This document shows, piece by piece, positions 8,377-16,233 of a stretch of DNA of 64,000 nucleotides (within the stretch, counting starts at the first letter, position 1; each line of letters opens with the position of its first letter). The stretch is from assembly GCA_046351595.1 (NCBI GenBank), contig JAXLYE010000002.1:1054001-1118000 (forward strand). The letters run 5' to 3'. The notes below the pieces were generated by a model. It had not been told where the DNA came from, searched no databases, and saw only the letters and a list, made by a program, of their open reading frames with translations. Position numbers and translations under genes: made by a program. This DNA is from JAXLYE01 sp046351595. Lineage in GTDB: Bacteria > Myxococcota_A > Polyangia > Palsa-1104 > JAEUJZ01.

Positions 8377-10929
8377 ATGAATCGCAGGGTGAAGCGTACG
8401 TTCGGCTCGTCGGTGAGCACCGGTCTTCGGTCGTTTCTGGGGAGCCGCCTGGGGGCCGGTTTCGTGGTCGGCTCGTTCGGGCTCGCGAGCGGGGTCGGCT
8501 GCGGCTTGCCAACGGACGATGCGCTCGATCCAGCGGCGGAGACCGGGCTGGCAGCGGCGATCGCGCCGGTGGGCTCCCTGGAGCAGGCGCTGACCGGGCG
8601 GCCGCCGGCGCTCAGCAAGGTCGAGCCGGCGCTCGGGCCCGACATCGGCCTGGTCACCGTGACCCTGACCGGCAAGAACTTCCGGCCGGGCTCCACCGTC
8701 ACCTTCGGCGGTGTCGCGGCGAGCGGTGTGCGCGTGGTCAGCTCGACGCAGATCACTGCGACCCTGCCGTCGAAGCCGGGCAGCCTCGGGCGGGTACCGG
8801 TGCGGATCACGCAGCCCGACGGCCGCTACAGCGAGCGCACCGACCTGTTCGCCTATTACTCCGACGAGCTCGCGTTCGATGTGCCGTACCGCCTGCGCGC
8901 CCCCAGCGCCAGCGACGTCGTCGTCGCGGACCTCAACAAGGACGGCAAGCTCGACGTGCTCGTCGCCCAGGAGAGCGCGGACAGCATCTCGGTCTTCCTC
9001 GGCAACGGCGACCTGACGTTCCAGGCGCCCAAGGTCCAGGCGGCCGGCAATGCGCCCTACGCGCCGCTCGTGCGCGACCTCAACGGCGACGGCAAGCTCG
9101 ATCTGGTCGTCGGCGACAACTATGGCAGCACGATCAACGTGCTGCTCGGCAAGGGCGACGGCACCTTCGCCGCGCCGGTGCCCTACACCGCCGGCCGCTA
9201 CCCGGCGGCGGTGTCCGCGGGCGACCTCAACGGCGACGGCAAGCTCGATCTCGTCGTGCTCAACGAGCTGAACAACGAAGCCAGCGTCTTCCTCGGTGCC
9301 GGCGACGGCACCTTCGGCACCGCGGCGAGCGTGACCGTCACCTCCGGCGGACCGACCGGCCGCGACTGCGAGCTCGTCGACGTCAACGCCGACGGCAAGC
9401 TCGACCTGGTCACCGCCCACAACGGCGTGCTCTCGGTGCTGCTCGGCAAGGGCGACGGCACCTTCGATGTGGCCAAGGCGACGACCGGTGTCGGCTCGGC
9501 TTACTCGCTGGTCGGCGGCGACCTGAACGGCGACGGCAAGGTCGACTTCGTGGTCAGCGGCGGCGACACCCGCGCCTTCATCGCGCTCGGCAAGGGCGAC
9601 GGCACGCTGCAGCCGCTCAGCGCCCTCAGCTTCGCCACCTCGGTCCGCTACCTCACGCTGCGCGACGTGAACGGCGACGGCAAGCTCGACCTGCTCGCGT
9701 CCAACGACCAGTGGAGCGGCGAGCTCGCCTTCGCCGCCGGCAAGGGCGACGGCACCTTCGACAGCCCGCGCGGCCTGCTTGCGGGCCAGAGCCCCGGCAA
9801 CGTCGCGCTCGGCGACCTCGACGGCGACGGCAAGCTCGACGCGGCGGTGGAGCTCGGCACCAGCGTGCTCATCGCCCCCGGCCGCGGCGACGGCACGTTC
9901 CTCGACAGCCAGTCGATCTACGGCGGCGCCGCGCCCTCGGCGGTGGCCAGCGGCGACTGGAACGGCGACGGCAAGGCCGACCTGGCCGTGACCAGCTACA
10001 GCGGCAGCACCGCCGCCATCCTGCTCGGCGACGGCCGCGGCCTGTTCCGCGCGGGGACCCCGGTCGCCGTCGGCAAGGGGCCGAGCGCCGCGTCCGCCGC
10101 GGACCTCAACGGCGACGGCAAGGCCGACCTTGTGGTCAGCAACTACGACGCCGCGACGGTCAGCGTCCTTCTCAGCAAGGCCGACGGCACCTTCGAGGCG
10201 CAGCGCACCTACGCCACCCGCAACAGCCCGGCCGCGGTCCTCGTCACCGACGTCAGCGGCGACGGCAAGGCCGACCTCGTCGTGCCCAACTACGACAGCG
10301 ACAGCGTCAGCGTGCTGATCGGCAAGGGCGACGGCACCTTCAACACCGCCAAGAGCTACTCGTGCGGCAAGTTCCCGACGGCGGTGGCGGCCGGCGACTG
10401 GAACGGCGACGGCAAGGTCGACCTGGCCGTGACCAGCAGCGACAGCGGTTCGGTGAGCCTGCTGTCCGGCAGCGTCGCCAGCCCCGGCACCTTCGGCACC
10501 GCGCGCAGCATCCCGACCGGCTCGAACCCCTCGTCGATCGCCGCCGCGGACTTCAACGGCGACGGCAAGGTCGACCTGGTGACCGCAAACTCCGACAGCA
10601 ACAACCTCGGCGTGCTGCTCAACACCGGCGCGGGCAGCTTCGCGGCGCCGATCTTCGTCGGCGGCCTGACGTTCCCCAACGACCTCGCCGTGACCGACCT
10701 GAACGGCGACGGCAAGCCGGACCTGGTGGTGGCCAGCGAGGGCACCTCGACCACCGCGCTGCTGCTCGGCTTCGGCGACGGCACGTTCTTCTCGTCCAAG
10801 CTCAGCATGAGCAAGCCCGGCACCGGGCCGCTCATCGTCCTCGACGCCAACGGCGACGGCAAGCCGGACGTGCTCTCGGGCAACGAGGCGACCGGCCTGC
10901 TCACCCTGCAGCTGAACGCGACGCCCTAG
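8377..10929 (+). CDS. Exported IPT/TIG protein with 14 FG-GAP (VCBS-type) repeats
   Basis: 850 residues. A long basic N region and hydrophobic stretch (about 26-41) ending near VGCG suggest export, possibly as a lipoprotein with a degenerate lipobox. An IPT/TIG immunoglobulin-like domain spans about residues 80-165. From there to the end are 14 repeats of about 55-65 residues, each with a calcium-loop motif such as DLNGDGKLDLVV and a closing LGKGDGTF. These are beta-propeller blades of the FG-GAP/VCBS type, usually surface-exposed and Ca2+-binding. Fourteen blades would make two seven-bladed propellers. The ATG at 8377 is chosen over one ten codons upstream because AGGAGGAGG ends four bases before it. 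A shorter paralogue lies at 58921-60489. Confidence 0.85.
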   Translation: MNRRVKRTFGSSVSTGLRSFLGSRLGAGFVVGSFGLASGVGCGLPTDDALDPAAETGLAAAIAPVGSLEQALTGRPPALSKVEPALGPDIGLVTVTLTGKNFRPGSTVTFGGVAASGVRVVSSTQITATLPSKPGSLGRVPVRITQPDGRYSERTDLFAYYSDELAFDVPYRLRAPSASDVVVADLNKDGKLDVLVAQESADSISVFLGNGDLTFQAPKVQAAGNAPYAPLVRDLNGDGKLDLVVGDNYGSTINVLLGKGDGTFAAPVPYTAGRYPAAVSAGDLNGDGKLDLVVLNELNNEASVFLGAGDGTFGTAASVTVTSGGPTGRDCELVDVNADGKLDLVTAHNGVLSVLLGKGDGTFDVAKATTGVGSAYSLVGGDLNGDGKVDFVVSGGDTRAFIALGKGDGTLQPLSALSFATSVRYLTLRDVNGDGKLDLLASNDQWSGELAFAAGKGDGTFDSPRGLLAGQSPGNVALGDLDGDGKLDAAVELGTSVLIAPGRGDGTFLDSQSIYGGAAPSAVASGDWNGDGKADLAVTSYSGSTAAILLGDGRGLFRAGTPVAVGKGPSAASAADLNGDGKADLVVSNYDAATVSVLLSKADGTFEAQRTYATRNSPAAVLVTDVSGDGKADLVVPNYDSDSVSVLIGKGDGTFNTAKSYSCGKFPTAVAAGDWNGDGKVDLAVTSSDSGSVSLLSGSVASPGTFGTARSIPTGSNPSSIAAADFNGDGKVDLVTANSDSNNLGVLLNTGAGSFAAPIFVGGLTFPNDLAVTDLNGDGKPDLVVASEGTSTTALLLGFGDGTFFSSKLSMSKPGTGPLIVLDANGDGKPDVLSGNEATGLLTLQLNATP

Positions 10930-11035
10930 CAGGCCCGCACCGCACCGGCGCTGGCTGGCCCCCGCTGCAAGGCGGCCGGGCCGGCCCGCGCCGCGTCGCG
11001 CCGATGCGAACGATCCGCAACAAGAAGGAGGAGGG

Positions 11036-12160
11036 ATGTCCTGGGAGGTGATCATCGTCGGCGCCGGTCCGGCTGGCAGCACCGCGGCGGCGACCCTGGC
11101 CAAAGCCGGGCACAAGGTGCTGCTCGTCGACCGCGCCGACTTCCCGCGCGCCAAGGCCTGCGGCGACGCGGTGCCGCCGCCGGCGATGGCGGTGCTGCGC
11201 GAGCTCGATGTCGAGCCGCTGCCTTTCTACTACCCCGAGCGGCTGGTGCTGGTGGCACCGGGCGGCGCGCGCATCGCCCAGACCGCGAGGCCCGACTTCC
11301 GCGGCGGCCTGGTGCCGCGCGACCAGCTCGATCACGCGCTCGTGCGGGCGGCCGAGCGGCTGGGCGCCGAGCGGCGCCGCCTCGAGGTCACCGGCACCCT
11401 GCGTGACGCCGACGGCCGCGTCCTCGGCGTGGCCACGTCGGAGGGCGAGCTGCGGGCGCCGATCGTCATCGCCGCCGATGGTGCGACCTCGGCGGTGGCG
11501 CGCTCGCTGGGAGTGACCCGGCGGCCCGAGCCCTGCCAGTCCGTCGCCCTGCGCGGCTACATCGACACGCCGGGCCACGGCGCGCGCGACCTGGAGATCC
11601 ACTTCTTCGACGCGGCGCAGCCGGCCTACGGCTGGTTCTTCGCCAGCGGCCCGGGCGAGGCCAACGTCGGCATCTTCCTGCGCACCAGCGTGTACAAGCA
11701 GAGCGGCCGCACGCTGCGCGCCTGGCTCGACGAGTACCTGCAGCGCCCGGAGCTGCGCGCCCGCACCGGCGGCGCCGAGCTGCGCGACCTCATGAGCTGG
11801 CAGCTGCCGCTGTTCGACTGGGACCTGCCGCGGGTCTTCGACGGCGCGCTCTTGGCCGGCGACGCGGGCGCGTTCATCAACCCCTTCACCGGCGCCGGCA
11901 TCCAGGAGGCGATGCTGACCGGCCGGGCCGCCGCGGTGGCCGCCAGCCAGGCGCTGCGCAGCGGCGACACGAGCCGCGCCGCGCTGCACCGCTACGAGAC
12001 GCTGTGGCGGGCCGCGCTCGGGCGCGAGATGACGCTGTCGCTGCGCGTGCAGCGCCTGTTCACGCGCGCGCCGTGGCTGATGGACGTGACGTTCTCGCTG
12101 CTCGGCCCCTTCCGCGGGCTCACCTACTTCTTCGGCGAGACGGTCTTCGGCAAGGCCTGA
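11036..12160 (+). CDS. Geranylgeranyl reductase family FAD-dependent oxidoreductase
   Basis: 374 residues of the GGR/p-hydroxybenzoate-hydroxylase fold. The N-terminal FAD-binding Rossmann motif is GAGPAGSTAA (about 8-17), followed by the family motif DFPRAKACGDAVPP. A second FAD motif, GDAGAFINPFTGAGI, lies at about 275-289. The C-terminal helices end in the LFTRAPWLMD-type segment common in this family. Members reduce isoprenoid chains of lipids, quinones or pigments; the substrate here cannot be read from sequence. A near-perfect AGGAGGAGGG Shine-Dalgarno precedes the ATG. No carotenoid or archaeal-type lipid genes are nearby, so a lipid or quinone role is inferred only. Confidence 0.85.
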   Translation: MSWEVIIVGAGPAGSTAAATLAKAGHKVLLVDRADFPRAKACGDAVPPPAMAVLRELDVEPLPFYYPERLVLVAPGGARIAQTARPDFRGGLVPRDQLDHALVRAAERLGAERRRLEVTGTLRDADGRVLGVATSEGELRAPIVIAADGATSAVARSLGVTRRPEPCQSVALRGYIDTPGHGARDLEIHFFDAAQPAYGWFFASGPGEANVGIFLRTSVYKQSGRTLRAWLDEYLQRPELRARTGGAELRDLMSWQLPLFDWDLPRVFDGALLAGDAGAFINPFTGAGIQEAMLTGRAAAVAASQALRSGDTSRAALHRYETLWRAALGREMTLSLRVQRLFTRAPWLMDVTFSLLGPFRGLTYFFGETVFGKA

Positions 12161-12442
12161 AGCGGGCGGCGGCGCACCCGGCGCGCGGGCTCGACGGAGC
12201 AGCCGGGTGGATGCGGGCGTGCTCTGGCGCGCCTCGTCGTGCCCGCAAGGGCGCGGGGCGTCAGCCTTTTTGCCGATCCCGCGGACCGGTCGGCGGGCCG
12301 GCTGCGGCGGGTTCCTCGACGGAGTGACGCGGTGCGGCGGCGCGGCGCGGCTGGTACACTGGGCTGCCGCTCCTGTGCGCCCCCGCACCCGGCGGCTTCC
12401 TACGCCCCGCCATCACCGCTCAGTCCGATCGAGGAGAAACCG

Positions 12443-13555
12443 ATGAGCATCTCTCAGACCGATCCGTCTGCTCCGTCCGATCTGTCCGTTCAGTCCGATC
12501 CGTCCGTTTCGCCCGTTTCATCCGATCAGGCTGCGCAGCCTGGTGAGACGTCCCCGCCGGCCGCGGCCCCGGCCGACACGCCCCCGGCTGCCGCGCCCGC
12601 GGCCAGCGCCCCCGAGAGCGCGACCCCGGCCCCGGCCGGTGACGCGGCCCAGACGACCCGCGCCGCCCCGGCGAGCCCCCAGGACGCCAACCCGCTCGGC
12701 ACCCTGCGCCGGACCCTGGACGAGCAGCTCAGCCTGCTCGGCAAGCAGATGGACGAGCTGCGCAAGAGCCTGGCGCACGCGGTCACCGAGGCGCGGCACG
12801 GCCTGTCCAACGAGCTCACCACCCTCAAGCACGAGCACGGCGAGGTCTTCGACGAGCTGACCCGGCTGCAGAAGGCCGGTGAGGACGGACTGAGCAGCCT
12901 GCGCGACATGTTCGGGACGCTGCTGCACGACGTGCGCAGCTCCGTCGCCTCGGTGGCCGCCAAGGCCGCGCCGCAGGCCGCCAGCGACGCGCCCGCCGCG
13001 AGCGAGCCGGCTGCTGCGGCCGACGCCCCCGCCGAGACCGGCGCGGCGCCGTCGACCCCGGCGGCGACCGAAGGCGGCGCGACGAGCGAGGCCGCGCCCC
13101 CGGCGGCAACCGAGGCGCCCGCCGCCGCCGCGAGCGAGCCGCCGCCGGTGACCGAGAGCCTCGGCGTCATCGTCGACAAGGCGCTGGACGTGGCCAAGGA
13201 GGCGGTCGAGGAGGCCGCCAGCACCATGCGCGACGCGTTCAAGGACGTCGCCGGCAAGCTCGCCGATCTGCTCAAGGACGCGGCCCAAAGCGAGAGCCCG
13301 GCGAAGGACGAGAGCCCGGCGCAGAGCGAGAGCCCGGCGCAGAGCGAGAGCCCGGCGCAGGCCGCCGACACCGCTCCGGCTGCCGACGCGGCGCCGGCTG
13401 CCGACGCAGCCCAGAGCCCGGCCCCGAGCGAGGCGCCGCTCCAGGCCGCGAGCGTCGCGGCCGCCGAGCCCGCCGACCCGACGCCCGGCACGCTGGCGAC
13501 GCCCGGCACGCTGGCGACGCCCGACGGCGAGCCCGGCACCCTCGAGCCGCGCTGA
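12443..13555 (+). CDS. Phasin-like coiled-coil protein with Ala/Pro-rich repeat tail
   Basis: 370 residues, family not firmly recognised. The N terminus (1-90) is low-complexity Ser/Asp then Ala/Pro. A charged helical core follows (about 92-180: PLGTLRRTLDEQLSLLGKQM through LLHDVRSSVASV) with heptad-like spacing, predicting a coiled coil. A second helical stretch lies at about 238-275. The tail is built from hexapeptide repeats, first (QSESPA)n, then AADAAP-type, then TPGTLA, each encoded by an 18-base unit. The composition resembles phasin-like or polyhydroxyalkanoate-granule proteins, but that is weak evidence. The ATG is set by GAGGAG six bases upstream; longer upstream frames lack support. 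Confidence 0.6.
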   Translation: MSISQTDPSAPSDLSVQSDPSVSPVSSDQAAQPGETSPPAAAPADTPPAAAPAASAPESATPAPAGDAAQTTRAAPASPQDANPLGTLRRTLDEQLSLLGKQMDELRKSLAHAVTEARHGLSNELTTLKHEHGEVFDELTRLQKAGEDGLSSLRDMFGTLLHDVRSSVASVAAKAAPQAASDAPAASEPAAAADAPAETGAAPSTPAATEGGATSEAAPPAATEAPAAAASEPPPVTESLGVIVDKALDVAKEAVEEAASTMRDAFKDVAGKLADLLKDAAQSESPAKDESPAQSESPAQSESPAQAADTAPAADAAPAADAAQSPAPSEAPLQAASVAAAEPADPTPGTLATPGTLATPDGEPGTLEPR

Positions 13556-13573
13556 GCCGCGCTGAGCCGCGCC
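13292..13573 (+). repeat. Short in-frame tandem repeats ending across the stop codon
   Basis: Four 18-base units beginning GAGAGCCCGGCG start at 13292, 13310, 13328 and 13346. Two 18-base units GCTGCCGACGCGGCGCCG follow from 13379, and two ACGCCCGGCACGCTGGCG units from 13481. Finally a 10-base unit GAGCCGCGCT is present three times from 13544, and the gene's TGA (13553-13555) lies at the junction of the first two copies. The 18-base units preserve frame; the 10-base unit does not. Confidence 0.85.
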
Positions 13574-13694
13574 CGGCTTCGGCGCCCCAGGCCCCGGTCC
13601 CTGGCCGTCCGGCGCGCCGAAGCCGCGTTGAATTCGTGCAGACGAAGTCAACAACCAGGGATCCCGCGGGCTTGCGCTATGCGATGATGGGACC

Positions 13695-14888
13695 ATGCGC
13701 AAAAAGCAATCCCCGCGCGTCCTTGGACCCTACCCCAACCGCAGCGCCTTCCGGCTCATCGTCATCCAAGACGGCACCCGCAAGTCCGTCGTGGTCGCGA
13801 CCGAGCGCGAGGCCCTGGCCCTCAAAGAGGAGCTGGAGCGATCGCTGTACTCGCCGCCGCGGCACACCGTGGGCGAGCTGCTCTCCGAGTTCGAGAGCGT
13901 CCTGCGCACCCGCCGGAGCGGCGAGCGCCAGGTCGAGCAGATCGTCGCCACGCTGACGCGGTTCTTCGAGGACCTGGACCGCGACGCCGACAAGCTCACG
14001 ACCGAGCAGGCGCGGGCCCTGTACCAGCGCGAGACCGAGCGCGTCAGCGAGCGCACCGGCCGCCGCATCGCCGCCGACAGCCACCAGCAGACGCTGCGCC
14101 TGGCCAAGGGCATGTTCCGCTGGGCCAAGGAGCAGGGCCTGACGCGCAACGATCCGTTCGACGCGGTGCAGCCCATCGGCCGCAAGCGCGCCGGCAAGCC
14201 GCAGCTGCACATCGACGAGGCGCGGCGCTGGGCCAAGACCGCGACCGAGCTCGCCGAGGGCGGCGACCGCATGGCGCTGGCGGGGCTGATGCTGCTGCTC
14301 ATGGGCCTGCGCGCCAGCGAGGCGCTGCTGCGCCAGGTGCGCGACGTCGACGACGACGCGCAGGTGCTGTGGATCCCGCGCGGCAAGACCGCGAGCGCGC
14401 GCCGCCGGCTGCTCGTGCCCACGAGCATCCAGGGGCTCTTGCGGCAGCAGTGCGCCGGGCGCCGGCCCGAGGAGCTCTTGTTCCCGGCGCTGACCGGCGG
14501 GCGCATCTCGAACGCCAGCCTGCATAAGAAGGTGCACAAGATCTGCGATCTGGCCGGCGTGCCGCGCGTCTGCCCGCACAGCCTGCGCGGCCTGCACTCG
14601 ACGCTGGCGGTGCAGGCCGGCGTCAGCGCCGAGGCGGTGGCGCAGAGCCTGGGCCACACCAGCTTCGCCATGACCGCGCGCCACTACGCCGATGCCAACG
14701 TCGTCGAGGCCTCGCGCACGCAGCGGGCGATGGCGGCGCTGCAGCCCGAGCGCCCGGTCGCGCCGCGCGTGCCGGCAGAGGCGCCGCCGGCCGGGGCCTC
14801 GGCGCTGCCGCTCGACGATCCCGAGCTGCTCCTGCGCAACATGAGCCCCGAGGCGCGCGCCCGGCTCAAGGCGCTGCTTCTGGGGTGA
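13695..14888 (+). CDS. Tyrosine recombinase / integrase
   Basis: 397 residues with an N-terminal SAM-like DNA-binding core (about 57-150) and a catalytic domain that contains the full set of active-site residues: R206 (GLRASE), K231 (GKTASARR), H295-x-x-R298 (HSLRGLH), H321 (GHTS) and Tyr331 (ARHYAD). It should therefore be catalytically competent. A tail of about 65 residues after the tyrosine is longer than in XerC/XerD. No phage, conjugation or cassette genes and no tRNA adjoin it, so its target is unknown; it could be a remnant integrase or a domesticated recombinase. Upstream lies the coiled-coil protein gene, downstream a convergent small gene. Confidence 0.9.
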   Translation: MRKKQSPRVLGPYPNRSAFRLIVIQDGTRKSVVVATEREALALKEELERSLYSPPRHTVGELLSEFESVLRTRRSGERQVEQIVATLTRFFEDLDRDADKLTTEQARALYQRETERVSERTGRRIAADSHQQTLRLAKGMFRWAKEQGLTRNDPFDAVQPIGRKRAGKPQLHIDEARRWAKTATELAEGGDRMALAGLMLLLMGLRASEALLRQVRDVDDDAQVLWIPRGKTASARRRLLVPTSIQGLLRQQCAGRRPEELLFPALTGGRISNASLHKKVHKICDLAGVPRVCPHSLRGLHSTLAVQAGVSAEAVAQSLGHTSFAMTARHYADANVVEASRTQRAMAALQPERPVAPRVPAEAPPAGASALPLDDPELLLRNMSPEARARLKALLLG

Positions 14889-14981
14889 GCCCGCCCGCCC
14901 CGGCCGCTGCCCGGCGGCGCCCGGCCCGCGCGAAGGCGGCTCCGGCCGCGGGTCTGTGCCGGGGAGAGCGGGGCGGTCCGG

Positions 14982-15590
14982 TCAGCCGCTGAAGGTCACC
15001 TGCACCACGTCCGAGGGCTCACCGACCTCGCTGTCCTTGTGCAGGTAGACCGCCCGGTAGCGCCGCACCTCGGGCTGGCCGGCGGCGGCGAGCGGCGCGC
15101 GGTCCTCGAACGGGCTCTGCGTGTCGCGGCCCAAAAACTCCCAGCCGCCGTCGGTGCGCTCGCGGTACAGGTTGACGCCGGCGAAGCCCTCCTTGCTGAA
15201 CCGCAGGCGCACCAGGCCCGGCTGGGCGTCGGCCCGCAGCGTCGGCTTGGCGGTCTCGGCGGCGAGGCTGTTCAGGCCGGCGACGATGCCCAGGTCGCGG
15301 CCGATGGACTCGGTGTAGCCCGGCTGCGCCTTGATGAGCCGGTTGAGGGCCCGGATGCTGGCCAGCTCGCCGGTCTTGGTGGCATTGGTGGCCGCGACCT
15401 GCGCCTGGTACTCGGTCCGCTTCTGCTCGTTCTTCTCGATGGCCGCGGTGATCGCGGCGGCGCTGCCCTGGCCGGCCTTGATCGTCGCGTCGGGGATGCC
15501 GAGAGCTGCCTTGTGATTGGGGAGCTTGGACCCGTAGTTCTTGAGCCATGTAGCCAGCTGCGCGTCGCTATCGGGAATGTAATCCGGCAT
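14982..15590 (-). CDS. Small helical plus FN3-like domain protein, unknown function
   Basis: 202 residues. It starts MPDYIPDSDAQLATWLKNYG, which from memory resembles a family of uncharacterised bacterial proteins opening with an MPxYIPxxD motif. Residues 1-115 look helical and Ala-rich, including an AIEKNEQKRTEYQAQVAATN segment. Residues 125-202 look like a fibronectin type III fold: LRADAQPGLVRLRFS, then VNLYRER, WEFLGRDTQSPFED and a final EPSDVVQVTFSG strand. No signal peptide is visible. The start is set by GGAGAGGACGA just before the ATG, although the frame stays open upstream into G-rich DNA. It lies beside a recombinase, so transfer is possible. Confidence 0.65.
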   Translation of the reverse strand: MPDYIPDSDAQLATWLKNYGSKLPNHKAALGIPDATIKAGQGSAAAITAAIEKNEQKRTEYQAQVAATNATKTGELASIRALNRLIKAQPGYTESIGRDLGIVAGLNSLAAETAKPTLRADAQPGLVRLRFSKEGFAGVNLYRERTDGGWEFLGRDTQSPFEDRAPLAAAGQPEVRRYRAVYLHKDSEVGEPSDVVQVTFSG

Positions 15591-16233
15591 TCGTCCTCTC
15601 CGTTCATTCGTCCAGTGGTCGGGATAATCTCTGGCCGAGCCAGCGGACAAGAAGCTAACTACCGGGCAGGCGGCTGCAAGCGGGACGCGCACAAAAAAAC
15701 GCCTGGGCTCCCGCTGGGTTGGCGGGAGCGGCTGCCGCGGTCGCCGCGGCGGACCCCTGGGAGGGAGCCGGGCCGACCGCGGGGGGGAGCGCAGCGCCCG
15801 GGGGGATTGCAGCTCCTCCCCGGGGGGAATCAGGTCACCCGCCCGCTGTACGCCGTCCCCCCCGGGGCTGGAGCCGTCCCCCCTGGACGCCGCCGCGTGC
15901 ACTCTGGCCGCGGTGCCGCGCGCCCCCGCGGGGGCCGCCGCTCCCCCGAGGCGGGAGCCGTCCCCCCGCGGTCGCTCGGCGCCGCGGCGAAAGGGGGGAT
16001 CCCATCGCCCCTTGGGCGCGGCCTCCGCCCCTTGGGGCGATGCACCTCCGCCCAGAGGGAGCGGCGCCAGCCCCAGGCGGCACGGCACGACCTCTGGGGG
16101 GGCTGTCACGGCGAGCGGGCCGCGGGCCGCCGCGATCGGCGGGGCCGGGCCCGGTCCCGACCCGCCGCCGCCCCGGTCGGCCGCAGGTCCCGGCCGGTCC
16201 GCCGCGCCGTCAATCGAGCGCGCCGCGATCCGC
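15591..16233. other. Non-coding stretch rich in long G and C runs
   Basis: No supported gene. From about 15,775 to 16,105 there are many runs of five or more G or C. On the plus strand GGGGGGA(T/A) occurs around 15803, 15824 and 15995. GCCGTCCCCCC occurs three times (around 15853, 15874 and 15958). Apparent open frames on both strands reflect stop-poor GC-rich sequence and encode only Pro/Gly/Arg-rich strings without start signals. The part near 15700 holds a terminator for the leftward preT-preA operon. Confidence 0.6.
15693..15729 (-). terminator. Probable terminator of the preT-preA operon
   Basis: Read leftward, GCTCCCGC (15729-15722) pairs with GCGGGAGC (15714-15707) around a seven-base loop. 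A run of seven T (15699-15693) follows after a seven-base gap. The gap is longer than ideal, which lowers confidence. It lies about 500 bases past preA and would also insulate the small gene ending at 14982 from upstream transcription. Confidence 0.5.

Noticed and set aside
8900..10900. CRISPR-like or non-coding tandem repeats
   Set aside because: The periodic sequence is in-frame coding for FG-GAP repeats, with variable spacing and no constant repeat-spacer pattern.
8083..11154. A 1023-codon open frame on the minus strand opposite the FG-GAP gene
   Set aside because: It is a shadow of the repeated, GC-rich coding strand. Its product is an Arg/Ala/Val-rich string without domains, and the plus strand encodes clear FG-GAP blades.
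12239..12442. Upstream extension of the coiled-coil protein gene
   Set aside because: GAGGAG precedes the ATG at 12443, and the upstream codons look non-coding.
15591..16109. 5' extension of the small FN3-like gene through the G-run region
   Set aside because: The extension encodes Pro/Gly/Arg-rich sequence only, and a good Shine-Dalgarno precedes the ATG at 15590.
13556..16233. Prophage or integrative element
   Set aside because: Only a recombinase is present; no attachment repeats, tRNA, phage structural or transfer genes were seen.
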